The notes: a model not told the origin generated them from the sequence alone. Shown: positions 17,614-25,989, counted from the stretch's first letter. The stretch is DNA of 64,000 bases from an uncultured Bacteroidia bacterium (GCA_902800965.1 CADCGK010000002.1:186001-250000); one strand, 5' to 3'. Program-made: numbers and translations.

Positions 17614-18747
17614 CTACTTCATTCTTAATAGTTTCGTCATCTTGAAGCTGATATCGAGGAAGATCAGCGGCGCATAGCCATTCCTTTCGATTTGCCGTGA
17701 TGCTTCTTCAAGAAGGTCGGCGATTTGGATAATGTTGGCCGGCTTCACAAAGGGCGCAAAACCTGAGTTGAACTTCTTTTCCTCATCGGGAAGCATCACC
17801 AATTGCGCCAAGTTGTTATTGAACAACAAGGAATTACGCACAATCCCCAAGCCATATTCCAGCAACTGTTTCTGCCGTTCGCGACCGATGGTCTTGATGT
17901 TGTTTGAGAAATCGATCAGCTCGTTGATAGCCGCCTTGAAGCAATAACGCATCCATTGCTGGAAGGTACGGAAGTAGTATTTCTGATCCTCGGCATCCTT
18001 AACATTCTGGCAGGCCTTCATCCAGTTGCCTTCGGCTATCATCGCCGCATCGGAAGCTTCCTGCGAAGTACACCCAATCCGCGCTACAAGAGCCTTTTGC
18101 AAGTCTCCAAGTTCAATCTTCGGCACCTTGACCAAAGAGGTTCTCGAACGAATGGTAGCCAGCAGCTCCTCTTGGTCTTCGGCAATCAAGACAAACAGCG
18201 TCTTCTCGGGGGGCTCTTCAAGAAGTTTCAACAACTTGTTGGCGGTGTCAACACGCATCTTCTCCGCCATCCAGATGATGGCAATCTTGTATTCGCCCTC
18301 GTATGCCTTGAAGCTCAGCTTCCTCAAAAGCGAAGCCGCGTCGCGTACCGAGATGTAGCCCTGCTTGTTCTCCACTTCCAAAAACTCATACCACGAAGAG
18401 GTATCCACATAGCCTTCCTTTTGGAGCACATAGTCGCGCCATTCCGTCATAAACAGATCCGATTCGGGATTGCTTTTCACACTTTTGGTCGTCGTGGTCG
18501 GCACCACAAAATGCACATCCGGATGCGTCAGCTTGCTGATTTTCTGACAGCTTGGGCAAACTCCACAACTATCCGTTGCCGTACGATGCGGACAAAGGAT
18601 GTATTGCGCGTAGGCCAAGGCCAAGGGCAGCTTCCCGTTCCCCTCCGGTCCCAAAAACAGCTGGGCATGCGGCACACGATTCTCCTGCACGCTGAGAATC
18701 AGCTTGCGTTTGACTTCCTCTTGTCCGATGACGTCTTTGAATTGCAT
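17614..18747 (-). CDS. holB: DNA polymerase III delta-prime subunit
   Basis: A 377-aa clamp-loader subunit. It has a degenerate P-loop (LGPEGNGKLPLALAYAQ, which lacks the usual Ser/Thr after Lys, as expected for delta-prime). A four-Cys zinc module follows (CPHRTATDSCGVCPSCQK). The sensor-like region is KLLKLLEEPPEKTLFVLIAE. The start MQFKDVIGQEE at 18747 is preferred because a TATTTTTG box lies 20 bases upstream; the longer reading frame would begin next to that box. Replication function, cytoplasmic. Confidence 0.92.
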   Translation of the reverse strand: MQFKDVIGQEEVKRKLILSVQENRVPHAQLFLGPEGNGKLPLALAYAQYILCPHRTATDSCGVCPSCQKISKLTHPDVHFVVPTTTTKSVKSNPESDLFMTEWRDYVLQKEGYVDTSSWYEFLEVENKQGYISVRDAASLLRKLSFKAYEGEYKIAIIWMAEKMRVDTANKLLKLLEEPPEKTLFVLIAEDQEELLATIRSRTSLVKVPKIELGDLQKALVARIGCTSQEASDAAMIAEGNWMKACQNVKDAEDQKYYFRTFQQWMRYCFKAAINELIDFSNNIKTIGRERQKQLLEYGLGIVRNSLLFNNNLAQLVMLPDEEKKFNSGFAPFVKPANIIQIADLLEEASRQIERNGYAPLIFLDISFKMTKLLRMK

Positions 18748-18766
18748 GGGATGTGATTTCTGAAAG

Positions 18767-18774
18767 CAAAAATA
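18767..18774 (-). promoter_or_regulatory. -7 box of holB
   Basis: TATTTTTG on the minus strand, 20 bases before the chosen ATG. Confidence 0.6.
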
Positions 18775-18826
18775 CAATTTTTCTAAAAATTACTGCAAAA
18801 AGCTTGCGATGAAAGAATTTTGTCGT

Positions 18827-18834
18827 TATTTTTG
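18827..18834 (+). promoter_or_regulatory. Promoter of the 47-aa ORF/GNAT pair
   Basis: TATTTTTG at 18827 is preceded by TTG at 18804-18806, a spacing of 20 bases that fits the Bacteroidota -33/-7 arrangement. The ATG of the small ORF follows 18 bases later. Confidence 0.65.
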
Positions 18835-18852
18835 CACCATAAAAATAACGAT

Positions 18853-18996
18853 ATGTTAGGCATCGATTCAAAAAGAGAAATCATCACAGGGGAATTCGCC
18901 AGAAGAATCTGGAGCGAAGTACTCGCCATGTGGCACCACGACAAGACTGACCAAACCAAGGAAGACACTCAAAAATACGAAGTAGAATGGGTGTGA
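18853..18996 (+). CDS. Small 47-aa protein upstream of GNAT
   Basis: The ORF reads MLGIDSKREIITGEFARRIW and continues through SEVLAMWHHDKT to a charged C-terminus ending in EVEWV. It is 47 codons, hydrophilic and likely helical. It starts 18 bases after a strong promoter and its last 10 bases overlap the GNAT start, so it is likely translated and coupled to GNAT. I do not recognise a family. By position it could be an antitoxin-like partner, but it is shorter than the ribbon-helix-helix antitoxins usually paired with GNAT toxins. Confidence 0.55.
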   Translation: MLGIDSKREIITGEFARRIWSEVLAMWHHDKTDQTKEDTQKYEVEWV

Positions 18997-19556
18997 ACAA
19001 TTTGACCATTCGTCAAATTGAGGATGCCTCTTCATTGGTTGGTTTTCATTGTGGCATCCAAGCCATGGATGATTTCATTCATTCAGGTTTAAACGACAGC
19101 ATCCGCAACCACTATTGCAATTCCTATTCAGTTCATCTTGGTTCTGAATTGGTGGCCATGTTTGCGCTCAGTTTTGATTCATTGGAATTGGATTCCGATT
19201 CACTTGAAGAGATGGCTGATGGCGTAAATACTGCCAACAAGCCTGATTTGTCGAAAAACTATGTCGATACCTTTTTGAGCAAGCATCATTATCCGGCTTT
19301 GGAAATCGCCTATTTGGCAGTTGAAGAAAAGCATCGCAAAAAAGGCATCGGCAAAGCCATTGTGAATGCTATTGCAGACATGGCTCAACGGCAGAATACC
19401 GCTGGTTGCATGTTTCTAACAGTGGAAGCCTACATCGAAGAAGGATACTCAGCTGTACCCTTTTATTCAAGATGCCAATTCGAACCTTGCGAGTTCAAGA
19501 AACCCAACAAGGAAACTTTGCGAATGTTCAGGGCGTTGTTCCCCAAAAACGAATAG
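18987..19556 (+). CDS. GNAT-family acetyltransferase (TacT-like features)
   Basis: A 189-aa acetyl-CoA-dependent transferase. The N-terminal motif FHCGIQAMDDFIHSG resembles the F-x-C-G-x3-(L/M)-D-x-(F/W)-(L/I) start of TacT/AtaT-type tRNA-acetylating toxins. It is followed by MFALSFDSLEL, the acetyl-CoA loop EEKHRKKGIGKAIVNAIADM, and a C-terminal Tyr in AVPFYSRCQFEPC. The upstream 47-aa ORF overlaps it by 10 bases. Ordinary protein or small-molecule acetylation is the alternative. GNAT membership is clear; the toxin role is inference. Confidence 0.8.
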   Translation: MGVNNLTIRQIEDASSLVGFHCGIQAMDDFIHSGLNDSIRNHYCNSYSVHLGSELVAMFALSFDSLELDSDSLEEMADGVNTANKPDLSKNYVDTFLSKHHYPALEIAYLAVEEKHRKKGIGKAIVNAIADMAQRQNTAGCMFLTVEAYIEEGYSAVPFYSRCQFEPCEFKKPNKETLRMFRALFPKNE

Positions 19557-19718
19557 ACTAGTCTGGCCACAATTTCACCTGCAAAACCATTGCCTTGATT
19601 CAGTTGGCCCTGGAGAAGAAGATTGTGGAGGTGGTGAAGTGATTATATAAATTTGAAATACAATGTGTTATCGGATTGCAAATCCGCTGGAACTGGGCAC
19701 ACTGGTTGAAACACTACC

Positions 19719-20237
19719 TCATAGTTCAAACACAACGCTCCAATCCTGACACAATTTTTCTAAAGTCCAAGAAGCGTTGGAACCGCTCGTTTCTGGCAAA
19801 CGAAACACTTTGATGGATTGTCCGAACTGATTTTGTAGTTTTTCTCCAAACTCTTTGTCAAACTCTTTGTATTTTCCATAACCATTTATGGCTATCTTTG
19901 TTATAGTCGGATTTTTTCTAATAAAACCAACAATATCGTTTGGAGTTCCTTTTAGGATACCTTTATCCGTGCTATTAGTTCGCTCAACAGACTGATAATA
20001 ATCCCAAAGTACGACATGCAATTGTTCTAATAACACCTTTTTCTCGGAATAATTTGTAGGCAATTTTTGTGTTGCTAATTCTGCCAACATCTTCCACATC
20101 CGATTTCTATTGTCACAATAATACTCATTGGCACTAATAGAATTCTTCCCTGGTATTGTTCCCAAAATCAATACTCGAGGCTCATGACACATTAGCGGAG
20201 GAAAACCTTCTACAATAGTTGAATCATTCTTTTTCAT
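19719..20237 (-). CDS. Hypoxanthine/uracil-DNA glycosylase family protein
   Basis: A 172-aa protein of the uracil-DNA glycosylase superfamily, closest in motif to DNA-deoxyinosine glycosylases. Motif A is ILGTIPGKNSISANEYYCDN and is followed by NRMWKMLAEL; motif B is the region LPETSGSNASW. It should excise deaminated bases from DNA. It follows a small membrane-protein gene by 31 bases on the same strand and may share its promoter. The 162 bases between this gene and GNAT hold only a short coding-like fragment. Confidence 0.8.
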   Translation of the reverse strand: MKKNDSTIVEGFPPLMCHEPRVLILGTIPGKNSISANEYYCDNRNRMWKMLAELATQKLPTNYSEKKVLLEQLHVVLWDYYQSVERTNSTDKGILKGTPNDIVGFIRKNPTITKIAINGYGKYKEFDKEFGEKLQNQFGQSIKVFRLPETSGSNASWTLEKLCQDWSVVFEL

Positions 20238-20268
20238 GTCAGTTTAATTTTAATGAAGATAAGACAGA

Positions 20269-20649
20269 TTAGTATAACTCCTCGGCCCCACCATAGTAAT
20301 CGTAGACATCTTGATAATCAAGGTCTAATTGTTCTAAGATTTCCTCTGAAGACAGGCTGGTATTTATCTTGTTTCCACCCGGTAAAGTTAAGACTACTCC
20401 ATTGTTCTCATCATAGCCATTTACCCTTGGCATAATAGATTCTCCTTTATTAGGGATTCTTTCCGGGTGAGCTAAAATGGTATCATCTGGATATTCATAC
20501 CTTGGATAATTATACACCTTCTCCGCTTTTGGAGCTGAGTATCTTTCATCTAAATAATCCACAAGCAAAGCTAATGGGATAATCCAGATAGGACTTGTTA
20601 CAAGCATTATTAATAAGGCATTATTACCCCTATTTTTGTTTGTTTTCAT
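20269..20649 (-). CDS. Small single-pass membrane protein, unknown
   Basis: A 126-aa protein with one hydrophobic segment (residues about 10-27, LLIMLVTSPIWIIPLALLV) and an acidic, Tyr-rich C-terminal tail (YQDVYDYYGGAEELY). No family recognised. The start MKTNKNRG at 20649 is chosen because the TATTTTTG box at 20681-20688 puts the expected transcript start near 20674, leaving about 25 bases of leader. The longer in-frame starts fall in or beside the promoter. It lies upstream of the DNA glycosylase gene and is probably co-transcribed. Confidence 0.55.
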   Translation of the reverse strand: MKTNKNRGNNALLIMLVTSPIWIIPLALLVDYLDERYSAPKAEKVYNYPRYEYPDDTILAHPERIPNKGESIMPRVNGYDENNGVVLTLPGGNKINTSLSSEEILEQLDLDYQDVYDYYGGAEELY

Positions 20650-20680
20650 AAAAGTCCTCTTCTCTTTAGTCATACGATTG

Positions 20681-20688
20681 CAAAAATA
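20681..20688 (-). promoter_or_regulatory. -7 box of the membrane protein/glycosylase pair
   Basis: TATTTTTG on the minus strand, a perfect TAnnTTTG match that decides the start of the downstream gene. Confidence 0.6.
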
Positions 20689-20779
20689 CAAAAGTTTGGA
20701 AAATGGGTAATTCTACCCCTGCAAAACCACAGAAATTCGTTTTTGTCAGATTTGTTTCCAAGGGTATCAATCGTTTTCT

Positions 20780-20787
20780 TACCTTTG
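20780..20787 (+). promoter_or_regulatory. -7 box of lysS
   Basis: TACCTTTG followed by C, 19 bases before the lysS ATG. Confidence 0.65.
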
Positions 20788-20806
20788 CACCAAATTTCAA
20801 CGCCTT

Positions 20807-22492
20807 ATGTTAAGCGAACAGGAACAAATCAGAAGAAATTCGTTGGCCGAACTCTATAAGCTCGGCATCAACCCGTATCCGCAGGCCGCGTTCCCCGTGA
20901 ACGTGTTCACCACGGACATCCTCAACCAATTTGACGACAACAACCCTGACCAGTTTCAGGAAGTGACCATGGCAGGTCGTATCATGAGCCGCCGCATCAT
21001 GGGTGCCGCCTCGTTCTGCGAGCTGCAGGACTCGAAAGGCCGCATCCAGTTGTATATCAAGCGCGACGAGATCTGCCCTGGAGAGGACAAGACGATGTAC
21101 AACACTGTGTTCAAACGCCTGTTGGACATCGGCGACTTCATCGGCGTGAAAGGCTTCGCCTTCCGCACTCAGATGGGTGAAATCTCGGTGCACGTCAAGG
21201 AACTGACGGTGCTGAGCAAGTCGCTGAGGCCGCTGCCCATCGTCAAGGAGAAGGACGGCGTGAAGTACGACGAATTCAATGACCCCGAGCTCCGCTACCG
21301 CATGCGCTACGTCGATCTCGTGGTGAACGACCGCGTGAAGGATATCTTCATCGCCCGCACCCGCATCATCGACAGCATCCGCCGTTTCTTCAACGAGAGC
21401 GGCTATCTCGAGGTGGAGACGCCTGTGCTGCAAGCCATCCCCGGCGGTGCCACAGCGCGTCCCTTCATCACGCACCACAACGCCTTGGACATCCCGATGT
21501 ACCTTCGCATTGCCGACGAGCTTTACCTGAAGCGCCTCATCGTGGGCGGCTTCGAGGGTGTGTATGAGTTCTCGCGCAACTTCCGCAACGAGGGCATGGA
21601 CCGCACCCACAACCCCGAGTTCACGGCAATGGAAATCTACGTGGCCTACAAGGATTACATGATTGAGCGCGCCGTAACGGAGGTGTTAGGCACTGATACC
21701 GTGAAAGTTGGCGACAACGAAATCTGCTTCAAGCGTCCCTTCAAGCGCATCACCATGATCGACTCTATCAAGGAGAAGACCGGCATTGACATCACGGGCA
21801 TGGATGAAGCCCAACTGCGCGACGTGTGCAAGCAACTCGGCATCGAGGTGGACGAAACGATGGGCAAGGGCAAGCTGATCGACGAAATCTTCGGCGAGAA
21901 GTGCGAAGGCACCTACATCCAGCCGACCTTCATCACCGACTATCCCGTTGAGATGTCGCCGCTCTGCAAGCGTCACCGCAATAACCCTGAGCTGACTGAG
22001 CGTTTCGAACTCATGGTCAACGGCAAGGAGCTGGCTAACGCCTACACCGAGCTGAACGACCCCATCGACCAACGTGCCCGTTTCGAGGAACAGATGAAGC
22101 TCAGCGAGCGTGGCGACGACGAGGCCATGTTTATCGACCAGGACTTCCTGCGTGCATTGGAATATGGCATGCCTCCGACCTCAGGCATGGGCATTGGCAT
22201 CGACCGTTTCGTGATGCTGCTCACCGGCCAGACTACCATCCAAGAGGTGCTGCTGTTCCCGATGATGCGTCCCGAGAAAGTACAGAAAGTGGCCACCCCC
22301 GAGGACTTCATGGCTATCGGCGTTCCCGAAGTCTGGGCCAAGGTACTCTGTGCCAATGGTTACACCAGCGTAGAGAAACTGAAAGAAGAAAAGTCCACTG
22401 CGCTGCGTGAGAAGCTCAATGGCTTGAGGAAAAAGAACAAGATGGAGGTGCCTGCGCTTCAGTTGGAAGAGGTGGAAGCGTGGCTTCAGTAA
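20807..22492 (+). CDS. lysS: Lysyl-tRNA synthetase, class II
   Basis: A 561-aa cytoplasmic enzyme that charges tRNA-Lys. It has an N-terminal OB-fold anticodon domain ([20 protein letters not shown]) and the class II core: motif 2 as [20 protein letters not shown] and motif 3 as [17 protein letters not shown]-terminal extension of about 60 residues beyond the core (from [20 protein letters not shown]) is typical of Bacteroidota LysRS. The coding DNA is GC-rich with strong codon bias. A dispersed 231-bp repeat begins 11 bases after the stop codon. Confidence 0.96.
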   Translation: MLSEQEQIRRNSLAELYKLGINPYPQAAFPVNVFTTDILNQFDDNNPDQFQEVTMAGRIMSRRIMGAASFCELQDSKGRIQLYIKRDEICPGEDKTMYNTVFKRLLDIGDFIGVKGFAFRTQMGEISVHVKELTVLSKSLRPLPIVKEKDGVKYDEFNDPELRYRMRYVDLVVNDRVKDIFIARTRIIDSIRRFFNESGYLEVETPVLQAIPGGATARPFITHHNALDIPMYLRIADELYLKRLIVGGFEGVYEFSRNFRNEGMDRTHNPEFTAMEIYVAYKDYMIERAVTEVLGTDTVKVGDNEICFKRPFKRITMIDSIKEKTGIDITGMDEAQLRDVCKQLGIEVDETMGKGKLIDEIFGEKCEGTYIQPTFITDYPVEMSPLCKRHRNNPELTERFELMVNGKELANAYTELNDPIDQRARFEEQMKLSERGDDEAMFIDQDFLRALEYGMPPTSGMGIGIDRFVMLLTGQTTIQEVLLFPMMRPEKVQKVATPEDFMAIGVPEVWAKVLCANGYTSVEKLKEEKSTALREKLNGLRKKNKMEVPALQLEEVEAWLQ

Positions 22493-22503
22493 GTTTTTTC
22501 TTT

Positions 22504-22734
22504 GTTACTTTTGTCTTGATACAAAAGTAACCAAAAAATCAAGGCCAAAAACATCGGCCTGCCGCACAGCCTCTCTAAGTGGGGAGCCTCAAGGCGGGGA
22601 GTGCCTTCGTCCGAAGGCAAACGCTCCGCTAAAGCTCCGCGCCCCGCCCTGAGTCTCAGCCCACTTAGTTCGGCTCTTTGGCCACCGCTGCCCCGGTTTT
22701 TGGCCTCGGCCCACGCACCCTGCCCGGAGCGGTG
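22504..22734. repeat. Left copy of a ~232-bp inverted repeat
   Basis: Near-identical, in inverted orientation, to 24803-25034. It starts with its own dyad (GTTACTTTTGT-CTTG-ATACAAAAGTAAC) and contains another dyad (CTAAGTGGG ... CCCACTTAG). It is GC-rich, unlike the AT-rich DNA it borders. It begins 11 bases after the lysS stop codon. There is no transposase and no convincing ORF. It resembles dispersed repeats common in Bacteroidales intergenic regions. Confidence 0.85.
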
Positions 22735-22962
22735 ACGACCTGCTTTATTCATGATTCCACATGCTTTCAGATGAGATCTTTCATATCAATTATCATTTAA
22801 ATATAATGATTTGATTATTATTGTTTTAATTATATATATTGTAATTATTATTTATATATAAATATTTCTATTATTTTAACATTATTTAACAAAAGAAATT
22901 TGGTAGTACAGATTTTTCCGAATACCTTTGCCCCAGAAAGATAATAACAAACATTAAAAATC
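22735..22962. other. AT-rich intergenic region with a promoter
   Basis: About 150 bases of almost pure A/T follow the repeat. TTTG at 22899-22902 and TACCTTTG at 22923-22930 are separated by 20 bases and form a well-spaced promoter for the gene at 22963. No gene seen otherwise. Confidence 0.65.
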
Positions 22963-23619
22963 ATGGAAGACATAAAAAAACTACTAAAAACCCCTTTTGA
23001 TGATTTGAAAGAGTATTGTATTCAAAACTATCAAGAAGAGTGTTCAAAAATTGCGAATGAACTCTTTTGTAATTGGTGTATCAACTGCAATGGAAAAGAA
23101 TATTATTTAACTGAAATCGAGTTTTATTACTATGATAGCAACAAATATTCACAAAACAAAAAACAATTTAAGTGGCAAAAAGTCACTTATGCGAGAGACG
23201 GGTATAATGCAGGAGATCTTCTCTATCATCTTAGTGGAATAGATATTTGTTTTGAAAGTAATTACAATAATCAGGAAGCAAAGTTTGGTGGAATATTGAT
23301 TAGAGCAATTAAAGAAGTCAACAATAAAAATGGAACGATAATAGCAGGACCATTGATTTGCAAAGATGAAATTTTAAACGCTTGTAAAGGAGGTAACATG
23401 CCTTTCTTATGTGAAGCAACTAAAAAACGCAATCTTACACCGAAGACTACTTATCGAGCATTAGGTAAAGATGACATTGATAAAGACAATGACAGGTTGT
23501 GTTTCTATGATTCAAGCAAAGATAATAATTGGAATCCAACTATCGACAAATACGATAAAGAAAAAGGTATTATTAAACCAAGTAGAAGTTCATACAAAAC
23601 CGACAGATTCTATGAATAA
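22963..23619 (+). CDS. Unknown 218-aa protein in the repeat-flanked segment
   Basis: No confident family. The protein is Lys/Asn/Tyr-rich with strongly AT-rich codons. Several pieces follow the order seen in 3-methyladenine (AAG-type) DNA glycosylases: YYLTEIEFYYYDS (family: ETEAY), GDLLYHLSGIDICFES (family: GTLYVYxxYGxxxCxN), GGILIRAIKEV (family: VLLRALEP) and then AGP. This suggests a remote AAG-like fold, but it is only a pattern match by eye. Its stop overlaps the next gene by eight bases, so the two are probably a translationally coupled pair. Confidence 0.6.
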   Translation: MEDIKKLLKTPFDDLKEYCIQNYQEECSKIANELFCNWCINCNGKEYYLTEIEFYYYDSNKYSQNKKQFKWQKVTYARDGYNAGDLLYHLSGIDICFESNYNNQEAKFGGILIRAIKEVNNKNGTIIAGPLICKDEILNACKGGNMPFLCEATKKRNLTPKTTYRALGKDDIDKDNDRLCFYDSSKDNNWNPTIDKYDKEKGIIKPSRSSYKTDRFYE

Positions 23620-23953
23620 AACCAAGGAATTGATATCACCTTTCATGAAAAATGCTTTTTCCGAACCCGTCTTGCACAGGGTCGTTTTAAGCAAGATTGA
23701 TTATGAACTTCCTGACGAAATTTGGGATGAAATCAATGAAGGATTTGCTTATTATTGGGATGAGGAAGTGGGCCTAGGTAATGATGTCTATTTTGGCGAC
23801 GCATGTGTTTCTATACAAAGGCACCTTGATTCTGCCGATATATTGTTTCCTTATGATAAGTTAGGAGAAATAATGGAGATATTATTTGACTTCATTGAAC
23901 AAATCCCTGGCGCGTTTTTGGATGATTCAACATTAGTAATTCCGAAAAAATAA
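23612..23953 (+). CDS. Unknown small acidic 113-aa protein
   Basis: The start MNKTKELISPFMKNAF at 23612 overlaps the upstream stop codon. The protein is acidic (many Asp and Glu, for example DEIWDEINEGFAYYWDEEVG), soluble and likely helical. No family recognised. Size, charge and coupling to the preceding gene resemble small immunity or antitoxin partners, but nothing beyond that supports such a role. It ends one base before the agmatine-deiminase-like gene. Confidence 0.55.
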   Translation: MNKTKELISPFMKNAFSEPVLHRVVLSKIDYELPDEIWDEINEGFAYYWDEEVGLGNDVYFGDACVSIQRHLDSADILFPYDKLGEIMEILFDFIEQIPGAFLDDSTLVIPKK

Positions 23954-23954
23954 T

Positions 23955-24872
23955 ATGATCACCGACGACCAAACCAACACAGTTTATTTCTCCAGTCTTT
24001 TACCTGAAAAATGCCCTGTCCTGAACAGATACATTGCTGATATTTTAGAGGAAAACCGGATTCATTATGCCTACCTTTCTGAAACCAAGGACATTTGGTG
24101 CCGTGATTTTATGCCCATTCAGATCGAAGAAAATCGCTTCGTATTCTATAAATACACGCCTAACTATTTGGAGGACGCTCTCTTCCTTCAAACCAACCCT
24201 GAAAAAGTGTTTCGTGCTGGTGAAAATCACCTTCAACATCTACTGCAAAATGCAGTCACTATCGACCTTGTGTTGGATGGGGGCAATGTGGTGAAATGTG
24301 GCGACACTGTTATCATGACAGAGAAAGTGTTTGTCGAAAACAAGGATAAGACACGATCAGAAGTGGAGCGGATCCTGAAGGATGCTTTCCAGTGTGATAT
24401 GCTGTTTCTACCTTGGGACCACAAAGAGACTTTTGGTCATAGTGATGGCGTTGTTCATTATGCTAACAAGGGTAAAATCCTATTGACAAATTATGACGAT
24501 ATCTCGCCTTATTATTATAGCCGTTTCCGAAAAGCATTGGAAAAACACTTCGAAGTAATCCCTTTGAAGTATAAATCCAAAAGGCAACACGCTCGCAGTT
24601 GGGCTTATATCAATTTCCTGCAGATAGGAAAACTGGTTCTCGTTCCGCAGTTAGGGCTTGAAGAGGATGGGCAAGCCCTGGAACAAATCAGCAAAGCTAT
24701 ACCAGATTGCAAAGTAGAAGGCATACCCGTACTAGAAGCCGTCAGGAAAGGCGGAGCGTTGAATTGTATCTCGTGGAATATTAGTTACCATAAAGCACGA
24801 CCCACCGCCACGGGCTGGGCGCGTGGGCAATGGCCAAAAACCGGGGCAGCGCCGGCCCAAAAGCCGAACTAA
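23955..24872 (+). CDS. Agmatine deiminase / porphyromonas-type PAD family protein
   Basis: A 305-aa member of the guanidine-modifying enzyme superfamily. Visible motifs are DIWCRDFMPI (WxRDxxP), LVLDGGNVVKCGD (substrate Asp and GGN), LPWDHKETFGHSDGVV (catalytic His/Asp) and GGALNCISW with the catalytic Cys at about residue 271. It should hydrolyse a guanidino compound, most likely agmatine. From about residue 283 onward (PTATGWARGQWPKTG...) the protein is encoded by the right inverted repeat, so its natural C-terminus has been replaced. The core appears complete, so it may still be active. Confidence 0.8.
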   Translation: MITDDQTNTVYFSSLLPEKCPVLNRYIADILEENRIHYAYLSETKDIWCRDFMPIQIEENRFVFYKYTPNYLEDALFLQTNPEKVFRAGENHLQHLLQNAVTIDLVLDGGNVVKCGDTVIMTEKVFVENKDKTRSEVERILKDAFQCDMLFLPWDHKETFGHSDGVVHYANKGKILLTNYDDISPYYYSRFRKALEKHFEVIPLKYKSKRQHARSWAYINFLQIGKLVLVPQLGLEEDGQALEQISKAIPDCKVEGIPVLEAVRKGGALNCISWNISYHKARPTATGWARGQWPKTGAAPAQKPN

Positions 24873-25034
24873 GTGGGTTGAGACTCAGGGCGGGGCGCGG
24901 AGCTTTAGCGGAGCGTTTGCCTTCGGCACGAAGGCACTCCCCGCCTTGAGGCTCCCCACTTAGAGAGGCTGTGCGGTGGGCCGATGTTTTTGGCCTTGAT
25001 TTTTTGGTTACTTTTGTATCAAGACAAAAGTAAC
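24803..25034. repeat. Right copy of the ~232-bp inverted repeat
   Basis: Reverse complement of 22504-22734 with scattered mismatches. It supplies the last ~23 codons and the stop of the deiminase-like gene. Its outer end lies one base from the stop codon of convergent yicC (25036-25038). Confidence 0.85.
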
Positions 25035-25035
25035 A

Positions 25036-25908
25036 TTAAAGAATATTAAGCACCTGCTCCTTGATCTTCTCCAACTCGTCCTTCATCTTCACGACGATCT
25101 TCTGGATGTTGACCTCGTTGGCCTTGGAGCCGAGGGTGTTGATCTCGCGGCCCATCTCCTGGCTGATGAAGCCTAGCTTCTTGCCGGCTTGATCCTCGTC
25201 GCAACTCTCGTTGAAGTAGTTGCAGTGCTGGCGCAAACGCACCTTCTCTTCTGTGATGTCAAGCTTCTCAAGATAATAGATCAGCTCCGCCTCAAAGCGG
25301 TTTTCGTCATATTGTCCCTCGGTAGTCAATTCAGAGAGATTCTTGACCAAACGCTGTTTGATGGTGTCGTGACGTGCCTTTTCGAATGGCTCCACTTGCT
25401 CGAGCAAGCCGAGGATCAACTCCACGCGATGAAGAAGGTCTTTCTTCAAAGTCTGCCCTTCCTGGATACGGAAACGATCCACCATGTCGAGCGCCGAATC
25501 GATGGTCTCATTGATTTTAGCCACAAACGCTTCATCATAGCTTTGTTCAGGCGTATTGAAAATGCCCGGCATCCTGAAAAGCAAAGCTGCCAAATCGTTT
25601 GACGGAGCAATGCCAAGTTCCTCTGAAATACCATTAATCTGACGGAGATAGGAAGCCACAACGTCGGGATCAATCCTATTCACTGAATCAACCGAGGTAT
25701 CCGTGATAGTGATGGTCGCATCGATCTTGCCACGAAGCAGTTTCGCACCAATGCGGTTACGGAAATCAATTTCAGCAAAACGCAACTCAGCAGGCTGTTT
25801 TAAAGCAAGATCCAATTGCTTGCTATTCAGAGTTTTAATCTCTACGACAATCTTTTTTGTATTGTAAACAGTTTCGGCTATACCATAGCCCGTCATCGAA
25901 CGAATCAT
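25036..25908 (-). CDS. yicC: YicC-family endoribonuclease
   Basis: A 290-aa protein with the diagnostic start MIRSMTGYGIAE and the C-terminal signature KLGFISQEMGREINTLGSKA. YicC/YloC proteins are RNA endonucleases involved in RNA turnover. The start at 25908 is chosen for the family-typical N-terminus, and a TACCTTTG box lies 22 bases upstream. A longer in-frame extension of 55 residues overlaps the divergent nqrA start and is rejected. Confidence 0.92.
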   Translation of the reverse strand: MIRSMTGYGIAETVYNTKKIVVEIKTLNSKQLDLALKQPAELRFAEIDFRNRIGAKLLRGKIDATITITDTSVDSVNRIDPDVVASYLRQINGISEELGIAPSNDLAALLFRMPGIFNTPEQSYDEAFVAKINETIDSALDMVDRFRIQEGQTLKKDLLHRVELILGLLEQVEPFEKARHDTIKQRLVKNLSELTTEGQYDENRFEAELIYYLEKLDITEEKVRLRQHCNYFNESCDEDQAGKKLGFISQEMGREINTLGSKANEVNIQKIVVKMKDELEKIKEQVLNIL

Positions 25909-25929
25909 AAGGCAAAAACAATATTTTTG

Positions 25930-25937
25930 CAAAGGTA
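25930..25937 (-). promoter_or_regulatory. -7 box of yicC
   Basis: TACCTTTG on the minus strand, 22 bases before the yicC ATG. Confidence 0.65.
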
Positions 25938-25970
25938 GCAAAAGATCTTCGTTCTCCTCCAACAATTTAC

Positions 25971-25978
25971 TATTTTTG
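25971..25978 (+). promoter_or_regulatory. -7 box of the nqr operon
   Basis: TATTTTTG followed by C, 12 bases before the nqrA ATG. Divergent from the yicC promoter 33 bases away. Confidence 0.65.
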
Positions 25979-25989
25979 CATGTTGAAAC

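Noticed and set aside
17956..18756. 266-codon open frame on the plus strand across holB
   Set aside because: Antisense to holB, which has a zinc module and clamp-loader motifs. No start context or family.
20810..21610. 266-codon open frame on the minus strand within lysS
   Set aside because: Antisense shadow of a strongly codon-biased gene; Val/His/Ala-rich translation without motifs.
22486..22752. 88-codon minus-strand ORF in the left repeat
   Set aside because: It lies wholly in the repeat, is rich in Arg/Gly from GC-rich dyads, and has no promoter.
22504..25034. Insertion sequence bounded by terminal inverted repeats
   Set aside because: The repeats are 232 bp, much longer than IS ends, contain internal dyads and occur beside host stop codons. 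No transposase or target-site duplication is visible.
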